From NCBI GenBank assembly GCA_039545355.1, contig BCJJ01000016.1, forward strand, positions 62,001-126,000: 64,000 nt of DNA, given 5' to 3'. Both the position numbers and the translations under genes were made by a program. The notes below the pieces were generated by a model. It had not been told where the DNA came from. It saw nothing but the letters and a program-made list of their open reading frames with translations, and did not search any database. Source of the stretch: Trichosporon coremiiforme. Taxonomy: Eukaryota > Basidiomycota > Tremellomycetes > Trichosporonales > Trichosporonaceae. Every line of letters starts with the position of its first letter. The stretch's first letter is position 1. Shown one piece after another: positions 23,574 through 35,510 of the stretch.

Positions 23574-25005
23574 TCACGCCAGATGCAGGCGCTCGTACAG
23601 TTTCTCCTCCATCTCAGCGACAAACTCCGTAAACGGCTCGGGATCATCAAACGGCCCACCCAGCGGCCTCTCGATCTGCGTCATGGCCACAAAGGCCAGC
23701 CCGGCTTTGGGATCGATGCTGAACTCCGTCCTAGCAGCACCGATCCAAGCGGCACTCCCCGCCTTGCGCTTTCCCCCAGCATCGCTCCTCGTCACCATGG
23801 AGGCCACACTGTGCCCGACATCGTCCTGACCGAGGTCCGCGACACCGACAGCCTTGAGGAACCCCGCGAGTTCTTCGTGTGCTTGCTTCAGACCTTCCGG
23901 GGTGGTGGACTTGGGCAGCGCGTCAACGAACAACTGCGCGTGCGAGAAGGGGGAGATGATGCCACCCGGATTCTCGGAGGCCAAGATGCCAGAACACACT
24001 GCCAAATAGTCGGCAAGGGTGGACCAGAGCCCATCGCCGCCCTTTCTCTGATTCAGCTGCCCCGAAGTCGGCTTCATCGCCTCCTCGAGCTTCAGGTCGG
24101 GATTGCGGTGGACCGTCTTCTGCCACCGCTCGAGAATGTCGGGCCGGTGCTCGAACGTAGTGTCGGCGGAGACGTGCAGGGGCTCGAAGATCTTCTCCCT
24201 GTACAGTTCCTCGAGGGTTTGGCCCGTCGCGCGCTCGAGGATGATGCCAGCCCAGTCGAGCCCGGGACCGTAGCTGTACTTGGAGCCGGGTTGGAACCGG
24301 AGCGGTTGTTCCAGATCGGCCACGGTGGGTGAGTACATGACGGGCTTGCGCTGCCTTTCGAGGTATGAGGAGAGCTCGGGGTCGAAGGGGTAGTACACGA
24401 GTCCGCTCGTGTGCGTCACGAGGTGGCGGAGTGTGATGGGCACGCTGCGTTCCTCGAACACAGGGCCCGATTCCTCAGAGTACGAAACGAGGATCTTCTG
24501 CTTCAGGAGCTCGGGCGCGTACTTCTCGATCGTAGCTGGATCGTCATAGTCGAGCACGCCTGCCTCGACCTGTTGCACGACAGCGAGGGACGTGATCAGC
24601 TTCGTCATGCTGTACAGCATGTACGCTGGTATCAGCCAAGTAAGAGCATGATATCGAGAGGCGCATCGTCTTGGGGCTGGTTGAGGGCGACTCACTCGTG
24701 TCCTTGCCAATCTGGCCGTGGTCGGGCTCACCGTAGACGCGGTCTCCGGCGTATCCGGCATAGATCGCCCCTTCGCCCGTCGTGACGCCGAAGGCGATGC
24801 CGGGCAGCTTCGGCGCCCATTTCTCCAGCACCGCGTCGAGGGCTGCCTGCAGCTTCTCCTTCTTCTGCAGGTTGACCTTGAGGGGCTGGGCGCGCTCCCC
24901 CTTGGCCGGGGAGGTGATGGCTGGATCCGCCACGCTCGCGGTGGTCGTGGTCGGCGCCGTCGTCTTGGTTGCGATTGGGCTTGTCGTGGTGGTGGTAGAT
25001 GACAT
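23574..25005 (-). CDS. Beta-lactamase-fold serine hydrolase, copy A
   Basis: A member of the class C beta-lactamase / family VIII esterase group (PF00144), serine hydrolases acting on esters, amides or acyl thioesters. ATG 25005 opens a Thr/Ser/Ala-rich leader of about 40 residues. Exon 1 ends at GQIGKDT, and one intron (about 24630-24695) joins it to YMLYSMTK, the SxxK nucleophile motif. HLVTHTSGLVY and KYSYGPGLDWAGIILERATG supply the second motif Tyr and the family signature. WIGAARTEFSIDPKAG stands where family VIII enzymes have WGG. The C-terminus has AMTQIE. About 455 residues with no secretion signal, so probably cytosolic. The substrate cannot be told from sequence; no biosynthetic cluster surrounds it. 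Confidence 0.9.
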
Positions 25006-25419
25006 GTTGCTTTACTTTGATTTTGTGAGGCCAGTGGCGAGGCGGGGAGTTGGTGTCTGAATGTACGTGCATACGACCTCCGTCTTATATGCACGTCTAT
25101 GAGAGATGGGAACGGTATGTGAGAAGTTGGATCAGATAAGGCGCAGGCACGCAGCTGACGACGATATGCCGGTGTCAGCCTCGTTGCGGAATGCTGCGGA
25201 TCACTGACGACGGACCCGGTGGCATCGGTCAGCACGCCTTGGCACGATCTGGGACATCGATGACTTTCGACGTGTCCGTTGTCGTGGAAGAATGCATCGC
25301 CGACCACCCACTGACAATGCACTGACGACTCGCCCTCACATCGACGTGGCACTACGGACAGCTCCTTCGGCATCGACCGCCAAGCTCCCCACGGCATACA
25401 CATCGCTCTCTCCGTCGGC
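25006..25419. other. Intergenic between hydrolase paralogues
   Basis: Promoter of copy A and 3' flank of copy B. No supported ORF. Confidence 0.5.
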
Positions 25420-26792
25420 TCACCCGAGATGCTGGTACAGCACCTCCTCGAGCTCCTTCCAGCAATCCGCAAAAGGCTCAGGAGCGATCTCCTTCGCGAG
25501 CCCACTGATGAGCGCGCGCTCGATTTGCGTCATGACCACGAACTGGCGTCAGCTCACCCCGATGTGATAGCTTACCCCAATACCAGTTGTGGGGTCAATG
25601 CACCACTGCGTGTTCGCTGCGCCGCCCCAGGTCCCGCTGCCCGCCTTCCGCCCCGCTGTGTCGGAGAGGTTGACGACGCAGGCTATGCTGTGCCCGACGT
25701 TGGCGGGGTGTTCGAAGGCCGCAAAAGAGGCGAGTGTCGTCAGAAACGCGGAGAGTTCGGCGTGGCATTGGGGTCCGCCTGGAACGTCGGCGGGTAGAGA
25801 GTCCTGGAACAGGAGCTCGAAGCCTGAGGGAGAGATGATGCCGCCTGGCTGCTTTGCGCGGAGAATGCCACGGAGGAGGAGGAGGTAGTCGTCCATAGTT
25901 GACCAGAGACCGGCACCACCTGAGAGCTGGCCCTTCACCTCAGCATTGAGGGGACGTTGCGGCTGACCGAGAACGAGACTCCCATCGGGCTTGCGGAAGA
26001 CGGTGTGCTGTCTCTTCGCGACAGCATCGGGGGTGTTGAGGAACGTCGTGTACTTCGACAAGCCCAGCGGGTCGAAGATATGCTCCCTGAAGTAGCTCTC
26101 CAGGTCCTGTCCCGTGGCACGCTCGAGGATAATGCCCGCCCAGTCGAGCCCCGTGCCGTACGCCATCCTTTGTCCGGGAGAGAAGAGGAAGGGCTGTGCG
26201 AACTGTTCCGACTTCGCGCCAAACATCGCGATGAGGCCGTGGTCTCTGTCGTATGCGTAGAGCTTGGGATCGAAGAAGAAGTATACCTGCCCGCTCGTGT
26301 GCGTTACGAGGTCGCGGAGCGTGGGCGGGCGCTCGAGATCAGCGAAATGAGCTTCCTTGGTCTCGGCGTCGTAGGATACGAGGATCTTCTGCTTCACTAA
26401 ATCCGGGGCGTGCTTCTGCACAATGGCGGGATCGTCATACGACAGCACGCCGGCCTCTACCTGCTGTAGGATAGCGAGAGAGGTCACGAGCTTCGTCATG
26501 GAGTAGATCTGATACGCTGGCCGTCAGCTCGCCGGGTTCATTGAAGCTTGACTAATGACGCAATCCATGCACACAGAGCAGAAGGAACGAGTGGCTCACT
26601 GGTGGTCTCGTTCACCTGGCCATCGTCGGGCTTGCCATACACGCGGTCGCCGCGGTATCCAGTGTAGATGACGCCATCCTTTGTCGTGACGCCGAACGCT
26701 AGGGCGGGCGTGGTGTCTTTGTGTCTGGCGAGGACGGCACTGAGGGCGGCCCTAGCCTCCGCGGACAGCTTGGGTGCCGTGTTGACCGTCAT
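25420..26792 (-). CDS. Beta-lactamase-fold serine hydrolase, copy B
   Basis: A tandem paralogue of the preceding hydrolase. ATG 26792 (MTVNTAPKLSAEARAALSAV) lacks the Thr-rich leader of copy A. The intron before the nucleophile exon sits at the homologous codon. Motifs are YSMTK (SxxK), DLVTHTSGQVY, MAYGTGLDWAGIILERATG and WGGAANTQWCIDPTTGIG, the last nearer the family VIII WGG consensus than in copy A. A 33-nt intron (25543-25575) follows TTGIG and restores alignment with copy A (FVVMTQIE against FVAMTQIE). The last exon runs to the stop at 25420-25422; if unspliced, the intron would end the protein at an in-frame TGA. About 410 residues. Confidence 0.9.
25543..25575 (-). other. 33-nt spliceosomal intron in copy B
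   Basis: On the coding strand it runs gtaagc...ctgacgccag, with the CTGAC branch site a few bases before the acceptor. Copy A encodes the same protein segment with no interruption, giving an internal control for both boundaries. Confidence 0.85.
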
Positions 26793-27863
26793 GCTGGCGA
26801 TGGAGTGAAGGTGGATTCAGTGTTGTGGTCAGTGTGAACAATGAGGAAGGGGCATATGTGGACGTCGCCTTAGGACAACACAGAAGCACGTTGTCGGCTA
26901 GCTTTCAGACTATGCGGCCATCGTCTGCAGGACGGAGGCGGATGCGGACTGTTTCGTCGGAGGCGCGGAGGGCACAGAGGGATGTCACCATGTGCTCGCG
27001 GAATGAATGATGGGCTAGCGTCAGTGTCAACTCGTCTTCGATGCCTTCTTTGTTCTCATCGAGCTGCGCACAGCGGTCACGAGTTGCACGGGCTGTCGGT
27101 CTTTTCCGCGCTCACGTGCTTTCGCCACCCCTCCAGCTTACCCCACTATCGTTTCAAGTTTCAGTGCTGCGGACTGTCGTTTCTCCACCCATTGGCTGCC
27201 ACCAAGCGACGTTCTCCTCCTCATCTTCCCTCTGCTCTCTGAGCGCACGGCACAGCTTCGTTTCTGCACAACTCTTAAGAGCCTGGACGTCAGTCCCGGT
27301 TGAGCACACCCCTGGTCATCAATCAGTCGCGACTGTCGGAACCGGTGAGAGCCGACTGAGCAACCGTCCCAGCCCTGTGGCCCTGTGCCGGATCCGGAAC
27401 GTGCCTAAGCTCAGGACCTGAGGCTGAGCCTATATTGACCGCAGGGGTCTTCCGTCCAGAGGCGACGTACGCCCAGACAATAACAGACGGACGCGACTCA
27501 TCGAATCGTTCTTCGTCCTGGATCGGCAGTCCGAACGTGAACTTCGGAAGTCGTGTCGCGGACGTCGGTCTCGTCACCGAGGTGACCGAAGTGAGGGTTT
27601 CGCTACGAAGCTCTAATCCATCTCCATGCATATCTGCGTGGTACCTAGGGCGGCGCGTGTATCACCTGCTTGTTTTGGCCAGGTACCACCCGCTTGGGAA
27701 TTACGGGCTCTTGCCTTGATAGATGTTGGTCTGCTGGCGCGCAGCGGGTTGCCAGATGATTATACGGGGTCAGACCTGACTCATTGTTAAGATGTGCTGG
27801 TGGCAGCGTATGATAGAAAGCGAAAACTCATCGACTCGAATACAGAAAACCTGCTCCCTCCCC
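26793..27863. other. Intergenic, no supported gene
   Basis: Short ORFs on both strands show no domain or consistent splicing. Two stretches on opposite strands (27041-27421 and 27323-27631) are open but composition does not favour either. Confidence 0.45.
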
Positions 27864-28599
27864 TTAGACCGTGGCCGTCGTCACCGGCGCCGGGGCGGGG
27901 ACGCTCGAAAGCTCAGTCGGCTTCTCAATGACACCACCGCCAGTGCCGGTGCCAGAGCCGCCGTACTCGGACAGGTCGTGGAAGGACTGGCGGAGAGTCT
28001 GTTGAGCGAAGCCGTGGCCCTTGGCGAGGTACACGATGAGGAAGACGATGTACGCGAGCTGCGCAATGACGAGGATCCATCCGAACGCGAGAGTCGCCTG
28101 TCCGAGGCTAATCGATGTTAGCCAGAAGCCTCTGAGAACGAGGGCACACGGTGTGAAGACGATGGAGGAAGACTCCGATGTTTCATGACTGCGGTGGTTG
28201 TTCCCGACCGCCCAGCTGATAGCGGCTGACTTACCTGCCCATGGTACCGCCCCACCAGCGGAAAGCGTCGGCGTCGGAGGACGTAGCACCGACCGATCCG
28301 ATACCGAAGACGAAGAGGAAGAAGCCGACGGCAATCTCAACGACGATGGCAGTGGCCCACGTCGTGGTGCTAACGAAGAGGAGGACACCGAGGCTGAACA
28401 GTTAGCTTACGCTGCACCGGATAGCTTACTAGATGAGGTACCAGAGCCACGAAATCAGTCCCCAGGCAAGGACAGCATTGGCCGAGTCATAGTGACCACG
28501 GAACTTGTTGACGAGGCCAGCGGCGATGGCCCAGGTGATGAGGGACCAGAGGGCAAGGCCGCCGAGGAAGAATGTGTGGATCCTGGAGAGACCGGCCAT
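27864..28599 (-). CDS. MARVEL-like four-helix membrane protein
   Basis: Three exons read continuously from ATG 28599 (MAGLSRIHTFFLGGLALWSL). The first intron is 36 nt and the second about 128 nt (near 28110-28240). Four hydrophobic helices are evident: FFLGGLALWSLITWAIAAGL, a second through WGLISWLWYLIYLGVLLFVS, a third around VEIAVGFFLFVFGIGSVG, and FGWILVIAQLAYIVFLIVYL. The third is followed by DADAFRWWGG, like the luminal loop of fungal MARVEL proteins (Nce102/Fhn1 type). The cytoplasmic C-terminus is Gly/Thr/Pro-rich and ends at 27864. Such proteins organise plasma-membrane microdomains such as eisosomes; assignment here rests on helix layout and loop sequence. Confidence 0.82.
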
Positions 28600-31500
28600 T
28601 GTGAATGAAGGGTGATGGAGTCGTACGGGATTGATGTAGCGAACGTTCGACGGAAAAGACGGAAAAAGTTTGAAGGGTTGAAGGGTGGCGAGTGGATAGG
28701 GGAGGATGTTTTCTTTATAACGGTTGGACGGGTGGTCGTCCTATGAGTGGACGTGTGATCCGTGCGTATGTCTGGAGTGTCGCTGGTGCAGGCGGGGAGC
28801 CGAGAAGACGAAGGGCGATATGCGAGTTCGGATGGTGGCGAGGGAGGAGAGGACGAGGAGGAAGCTGGCGGGCTCGCGCGCAGCGTCACTGTGTGCAGAG
28901 TTGTGCAGAGTGCTTGCGGCGAGATGCCTGGATCGATCAAAGACGCGAGCCACCGCCAGGATGCCAAGACTGCTGAAACTGGTCTAGGAGCGTCATCGTA
29001 AGGTCCAGGGCGCAAGGCACGGTAAAATGCTGCCCAGCTTAGCTTCCGTATTCAGGGCACGCTAGGGGGAGACTGTTGGGGGGGCGCTGCGGCTTCTTGC
29101 GCCAGCATTCCTGTCCGATTCCTGTGCAGCGCCGCCTGATGGGGTGCGCCGTGTGCCGTCTGCGGCGTCTCGTCCTGTCCCTCAGCGCCTCAGCATGGCC
29201 ACAGCATGCATGCGTGTCCATGGGCTGGGCGGGCGGGTTGAAGGCTGCATGCATGTGTGCAGCAGATTGATTGTTCCCTGGCGCTCGGGCGCCCTGCGAT
29301 CTACCAGGCGGCCTGACCGCGCTGACCGTCGCGACTGACATGACTCATCTGGCCCGGCTCGATCTGGGACGCTATGCCCTCCTGGGTAGACGAGAGAGCC
29401 GTTGAACCGGATCTGAGGCTCTGGACTTCTGGGACATTTGGCTTGTCCGCGGAGCGCCAGCTGCCTCGGGGCTTGCCGCCGGTTCAGCCTGTCCAGTCTT
29501 CTCTTCTTCTTGACTCCGCAAACTCGCTTGGATCGGCTGTGCGCCTTAACTCAATGAAGCGGTGGTTTCCGACAGCCCCAGAATCAGAGCAGAGAGAGAT
29601 GAGCGTGCACCATGCACATTCACCTGAGTGCGCTGTCATCTCAGCACTTAAGGCTGTGACATCTCAATGTAACATCGCCCCAACCCTTTGGGCTGTCGTG
29701 ATCATCTGCTCCCTAGGCTCTACCCCAGCCCCAATCATACGGCCCAGCTGCGAGCTCCGCATGCATAACAACATCACGATCATACGAGCCGCATCGGCCA
29801 TCACCGATGCAGTTCCGGCTGGCCCCGCTGGTGACCGCACCAATTGCACAACGCAACAGAGCATTAGTCAGCCGGCCCAGTGCTCCGGGTGGCCCTTCCC
29901 CTTGTTCGCTGTTCACCGAGAGCCGATCAGCCGTGAGTACGTGAGGGGTGGAGGCGCGCAAATACCTTGGCCGCCCAGCCCCTGAGTCCCCCCGGATCAA
30001 CGTTGAGGAGACCGCAAACCCTTCCCTCCCCTTCTCTCCTCCATAATCGCGTGACCCACCGATGGCCCGGCTCACTGAGAGGCCGTGAGGAATGTCCTCG
30101 TCGTTGTTCGGGTCACGGGCTCCGAGGTATACTAGATACAGGTCCCATGACCGTGCAACCCAACTCAGGCCAGCTTAGCGTCTTGGCGACTCTGTAGGCT
30201 CCGAAGCCAGAAGAGATCGAATGTACGATCTGATCTCAATCACGTCTCACTCTGCATACCCACGTTCTTCGGCCTTTGCAACTAGCAAACAATTGCGGCC
30301 ATGCGATCACTGTCCCCGCCATCGGCCGTAATTTGATCACTCTACTCCTGGTCAGGTGAACAGTTGCGCCATTATATCCAGCACTCGTCTCCTGCAGATC
30401 GCGGATCTCGCCCTGGACGCAGTGGCCAGACCCAAACGATCACGGACGACCCACTCATCCCCGACTGTTTCGGTTCAAGCATGCATCCATTTCTTCTTCC
30501 ATTCCAGTGCGCCAGTGCACACCGCCTCTCGACTCTTATCTCTGTCACAGCACTCAGCCTTATCGGCGGTGCAACCCGGTGCCCCGCCAACGAAAGGCGG
30601 GGCGTTTCATGCTCCTCGCCGCACTTGTGCCTATGGCGCTCACAACAGTGAAGGGATCGAAGGGATGCGGTCCGAAGGTGACAGAACTAAAACAGCCAGT
30701 CACCCGAGTTACGCTCGGTAATGTTCTTCGGCTTTCACCTAGTCCAAATCCAGGTTGGCTCATTTTGTGACGGAATGATGTCGCTTAGAGTCGTGAGTCG
30801 GCCGAGTGTGGCCAACATCTCGACTCGAGCACTGGTGATCGGCACATCTTGAATCGCTGCCGTCCGTCTGCTATCCACCGCACATCTTCCGACTAACGAT
30901 TTCAACCCGCGAAGTAATAGCAAGTGACTTTAGTCCGGAATAGCCAAAACACGACGCGCAAGCACATTGGCACCGTGAAACAATCAGGCAGATCAGCTCC
31001 CCGTGCCCGGGCTGGCCAGTTGGCAGATCTAGGGTGGCATCTCTGTGCGTGCTCCTTCCACGCTCCGCCTTTCAATCGCCCTACGAACAATGCATGGCGA
31101 CGATCGGTTGGGGCGAGCGTAGGGCTCGAACTTGATCGACGCCTCAAGGGGCTCTTGGCACTGGAATGCGAGCAGTCGGAGGTCGATGAGGGGAGATCAA
31201 TGACGTGAGAGGGAGAGGCGGTGCTGGTGGCGGAAGGTTGCTGTGTCGGGCTCAGGTCGGCAGCTTAGCTGGCCAACAGGACTTGCCCCGTTCTTTCCAC
31301 TTGCCTGACAGCTTTGCCGATCTCTCATCTCTCACATGGCTTCACCATAACTGTGCTCAAACGCCAATATCCCGAGTGCTTGGGATGATCGCTGGGATTC
31401 TGGAGAATGCTCAGGTGCCACCACTCACGACAGGCACCCTTCATTCAGCTCACTTCCCTCCCAGCCGTAAAAGATCGGGTCCATTCAAGGTATCAAGCTG

Positions 31501-31968
31501 CGACGTAAACCAAGAACAAGCGGTATGCATGCGCTCCATTTACAACCGGAGGACAAATCCGCACGGAGCTGTGGCAATCGCCGATGCTTTCCCTCGTCAA
31601 GTTCAACAAGCATCGGTGGCTCGTGCAATCTTTGGGAGTGCTGAGAGCCTGAAAGCAGTGAATCCGGTCGTCATAGTACGCCAGCATGCTGCATCTTCAC
31701 ATGGGAACAACTTACTGGCTTGCCCACGAATGAACACACTCCACTGACTCATATGGCGGTCTCCGCATTCCTTTAAGGCTACGTGCCAACCACGACCGCT
31801 CGCGTAGCACACACCCCAATGTGCCTTGTCTTCGCCTCCTGTGCTCGCGTGCTATCCTCAACCCTCAGCCCCAGCTTACTGACGTTAACGTGTCCTGATG
31901 CTTGCTTCTCCATCCTTTTCCCTCACTGCCCATCAACGGCAACGAGCCATCAACCAGTCGGCTCCGAG
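28600..31968. other. Gene-poor stretch
   Basis: More than 3 kb without a gene I can support. The longest frame (29374-29985, +, 203 codons) starts with ATG and stays open but has no domain, a repetitive Ser/Pro/Ala composition and no splice structure, so it is listed only as a possibility. GCATGCATG motifs recur at 29205 and 29250. Confidence 0.5.
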
Positions 31969-32840
31969 ATGTCCAACCAGGACACCCGCCCGCCCAGTCT
32001 CCCCGAAACTGCATCTGATAGTGCCGAGTGGCAGGCCTGGATCTGCTTCTGTCCCGGTGAGGGCGGTTGCGGTGTGCTCACTCAGCATGAAGCCCCCAGC
32101 CAGCTCTCCCTCGAGGGTGGGGCAACGCCAGCTTTGACTCCCTTTCCAACTTGATCTGCAGCGAACACGCAGCCTCGTCAAGTTCCTCGCCGTGCTGGAT
32201 TTTAACGAGCCCAACTCCTCTGCTGAACTGCAGTGCATTATCGACAACCCTCCTGCGCTCGTCGAGCTTCCCGAGCCCCCCGTCACCCTTTGCGTTTTCA
32301 TCGATGGTTCTACCCAGGCGTGCTGGCGATCTGCGGGCCTCATCGAGCCGCTGTTCGAAAACGCCTCGTTGGGTATCACCTGCCTCCTCCCAACGGCACC
32401 GTGTGCCCTCGCTCCCTACCCGACAAGTTTCTGAATATGGCCGCTGCGCGGCTGTATCACACGCTTCAGTATGTCCGAGGTTCCGAACTCGAATGCCTGG
32501 AACGACGCTACAAGGAGGAGGCCCCTATGGCGGAGAGGATGCGCGCACGCCTGAGGTGGCTGGGGAGGGCGATGAAGGACGGACTCGAGCATTTTGATGA
32601 TTCGGTCCGTGGTCCATCACGGACGAAATCGAAGAAGTGTGGTACGAGCTGGGTCGCCGCGAAATCTTGCTCGAGGATCTCCGGGACGAGTGCCAGAGTC
32701 TGTGCGACCGAAAGAACCACGTGAAGTGCACAGTGTGGGAGAACGGGCTAATGATGCTCGTCAGCCCTAAGACGACTTGGACGAGCATGGAGCGGCCAGC
32801 CCCCGTCGAGTTCACCAAAGGACCTCAGGTGGTCCGTTGA
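31969..32840 (+). pseudogene. Broken short helical ORF (three frame changes)
   Basis: ATG 31969 opens MSNQDTRPPSLPETA in one frame, which stops at 32152. Protein-like sequence continues in the next frame (RTRSLVKFLAVLDFNEP, through FIDGSTQACWRSAGL), then returns to the first (PDKFLNMAAARLYHTLQYVR...GLEHFDD). It ends in the third as FGPWSITDEIEEVWYELGRR, to the TGA at 32838-32840. Across the last switch the sense is smooth (EHFDD then FGPWSITDE). I tested GT-AG introns at the first switch and none restores the frame. The likely reading is a recently inactivated gene or assembly indels. No family is recognised. Confidence 0.4.
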
Positions 32841-33257
32841 ATGGATTCAGGAGGAGGATTGTACAAGAACGGTGTTTGGACTGAGGGTGATCTGGACCTT
32901 GACGGGCCGGTGTGTTGTTGTGAATTTTTACATATAATGTAGCCTCGTGTCATCTCTGTGAATTACTGGGCACTGAGCTCGTTGGTGGACCGAAACACAG
33001 TGACTCGGCCTTGCGTGCGCTGCAGCTCCTTATGCTGCCGGCTCCCCTTCAGCAAACCCAAGCCGGTCCTCTGCGTGTGCTGTCCACACCGCCTGCAGTC
33101 AGTGCGCATCCTCTCCACACGACGCAGGCACTGGCATCCCTCAATGTGATATGGAGGACGCACTCCGTTCCCAATGCCAACGATATCGACCGATGTAGAC
33201 TTGACAACCCTATGATCCCCTATCTTACGTCTCAACATTTCACGCCCCTTCAAAGTT

Positions 33258-33656
33258 ATGAAGCTCTTCGAGCCCAACATTTCGCGCCGCATCACCCACC
33301 TCCTGGTTTGGACTCGCGATGAGCCGGCGATCAAGAACCCTAAGCCCTTCGCCAACTTCCAGATCCAGCAGACGCTCAGGGAACTGGAACTGGCCTGGAC
33401 CGCCCACATCACTGCCAGCCTTGCGATCGCCGATCGTTAAACCGCTCTCGGCGAGATCGATGAGGAAACCTAGATCCGCCTCAACATCCTCGACACAGAC
33501 CTCCGCGACCAGGCGGCCCGGCTTTGGGAGCTGATCTTGGCTTGCTTCCCCACTCATGATCCGGCGGACAGTGGGGCTCACAGCGATGCTGAGGAACACG
33601 CAAAAGCCTGCGGGGGGCAACGTCTCCGAGACAACCAGCCAGCCACTCCACACTGA
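33258..33656 (+). pseudogene. Short helical ORF with in-frame TAA and TAG
   Basis: A single frame runs from ATG 33258 (MKLFEPNISRRITHLLVWTR) to TGA 33654-33656, interrupted by TAA at 33438 and TAG at 33471. The sequence after both stops is still protein-like (IRLNILDTDLRDQAARLWEL). No short intron removes the two stops. The 3' end overlaps the next ORF in another frame. Confidence 0.4.
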
Positions 33657-34032
33657 GCCCCCCGTCAACCTCGACCCTCCCACGATGGAGACCAATCTGA
33701 AGGACTTTCCATCCCTTCTGAACCGCCTCGCGGCGAAGTACGAGGTCAACTTTGCCCAGCTGCATACCGATACTCTTGGCCTGAGCACGGGTGAGCTCGC
33801 GAGCGACCTGGCTGAGCATATGCGCTGGACTACCCTGGTTAGTCTTCGCAAGACGGTGCGCCGCCGTGCCGAGCTCGTGGGGGAGTTTGCGACGCTGCAC
33901 GACGGGCTGCGTCCTTGGCATCTCGGGGTTTGCGGCGCTCCCGAGAGGTGTGAGATGTGCTGGCCTGACTTGGTCATGGGAACAGTGGGGGCGCAGAGTG
34001 GTGCTGGGCAAGACTGGGCCGAAGAGAAGTAG
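33556..34032 (+). CDS. Short hypothetical protein, lineage-specific
   Basis: An intact 158-residue ORF starting at ATG 33556, or more likely at the later METNLKDFPSLLNRLAAKYE (ATG 33685). Two or three amphipathic helices are visible (LNRLAAKYEVNFAQLH; SLRKTVRRRAELVGEFATLH), then a Cys-containing turn (GVCGAPERCEMCWPDL) that could bind metal. No known family. It follows the broken 33258 ORF on the same strand and may be its distal part after a frameshift, so it could also be a relic. Confidence 0.35.
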   Translation: MIRRTVGLTAMLRNTQKPAGGNVSETTSQPLHTEPPVNLDPPTMETNLKDFPSLLNRLAAKYEVNFAQLHTDTLGLSTGELASDLAEHMRWTTLVSLRKTVRRRAELVGEFATLHDGLRPWHLGVCGAPERCEMCWPDLVMGTVGAQSGAGQDWAEEK

Positions 34033-34362
34033 GAGTGAACAGAAGTCTCATGGGTGGGAGAGGCAGCGATGCAGACAGATGTCAAAATCGAAGTAAGATC
34101 CAAAGTATGCATGGCAATGTCAATGGGCAGTGCATCTTGCACCGATGCGGGTTGCACAATGGGTGCGAGAACTGAGTAACGTTCGCTCACGACAGTTTCT
34201 CTGACTTTCCATTGTGTGCGACGGGCTCTTTGAATGGCATAGTCTGATTTGAAGTGATGCGTGCCACAGCAAGAGGCTGTTTCTGTGCCTCGTCACGAAG
34301 CTCCCTCTATGTGTCTTCCACAGAAGCTGTACTTACGGTCCTCCACAATGGACAACTAGTCC

Positions 34363-35052
34363 TTGAAGCGACCATTCCCTTCATCGGCGAAAACCCCCGT
34401 AAAGAGGCCGCAACATTGCTTCGAGCTCTATAGAGGTGGCTTGGCCTTCGAGTCTGGCGAAGAACCGCCAATCACCAAATCTCACCCGATCGCCCCACTC
34501 AGAACCATGCCCCAGTCCCGCTCTGGATCCCCGTTACCGTTAGAGCTTGTGAGCTCCGTCAAGCGAATCGAAACGTCTCTGTAGGATCAGAATTACTCCC
34601 GAAAGGCAGTGCAGCACGAACTGAGACGTCTGCGCGAGACGACCGCGGAGATGGAGCAACTGCTGTTGCGGTCGGTTGCACATGTGATGCAGCGAAACTC
34701 CCTCTCCACTCGTCTGGAGGAGATCAGGATCGACATTGAGGATGCGACAGCCAAGCTTCTATCGGTGAAGGAGAAGGAAAAGGAGCTATCAGCCGCAGGC
34801 ACACCTGCGGCCATGAGCGAGTATCTTACAAAGCACGCCGGGACCCAGCGACAGCTTTCGGCGGATCCTCAAGTTCCGTCAGGAGAGGAGGCAAGTCTTG
34901 AAGCTTTTGAAGGCGATGGACGCCAATGGAAACAGGCTCGGGATAAAGTTTGGGAAGACGACCAATGGCATGGAGGCGCTCCGGACAGCCAAGCACTTGA
35001 TCTAGTAGCGCAATGTTTGCCGTACAGGCTGATTGTGAACTGTATGAACTGA
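34363..35052 (+). pseudogene. Coiled-coil ORF split by in-frame TAG
   Basis: One frame stays open from ATG 34363 to the stop at 35052 except for TAG at 34582-34584. The first part is basic and Pro/Ser-rich. The second, from about 34609, is a clear helical region (RLRETTAEMEQLLLRSVAHV, then TRLEEIRIDIEDATAKLL). If translation restarts at an internal ATG (34651 or later), the coiled-coil half could still be made. No family recognised. Confidence 0.4.
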
Positions 35053-35510
35053 CTGTTGCTCTCTAGCGACCGGGGAATACAGAGCCATTCCGGATATGCC
35101 TTGTCCTGCGAGACTCTGTGGCTGCGATGTCGTCGGACCAAACTCAATAATCGGCAGTGGCAACTCCTTTACCCAAGGGGTAAGGTGACTTCAAGAGCAG
35201 CCATAGTGAATGACTCGGCTGTGCTGCCAGTCCTGTCACTGATGAACAGTGGCGACCAGTGATGATGAACAGTGTTGAATGGCAGGACTTTCATAGCCTG
35301 GAAGATACTTCAACCCGCCAAGTAACGGTGTTTCGTTGCACCCCCAATTCCCTTCATCCTCTCTTCTTCCTGTCACTCTCTTCTCAAGCTCAGACTAGCC
35401 TGGCTGTGCGGCTGTTTCGGCCACAACTCTACCGCCACTCCTGACCTGGCTCTCCGCTAAAGTGTCCCAAGACCCCGCCCAAGGAGAAACAAGACAACAA
35501 CAACGTCGAC

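Noticed and set aside
23574..26792. The two hydrolases as a secondary-metabolite cluster (LovD-like)
   Set aside because: No polyketide synthase, peptide synthetase, transporter or regulator lies nearby.
29374..29985. A 203-codon plus-strand ORF
   Set aside because: Open and ATG-initiated, but no family, no intron and no helical or domain pattern; not enough to call a gene.
33240..34190. A 316-codon minus-strand frame
   Set aside because: It is antisense to the 33258 and 33556 ORFs and its composition is that of a shadow frame.
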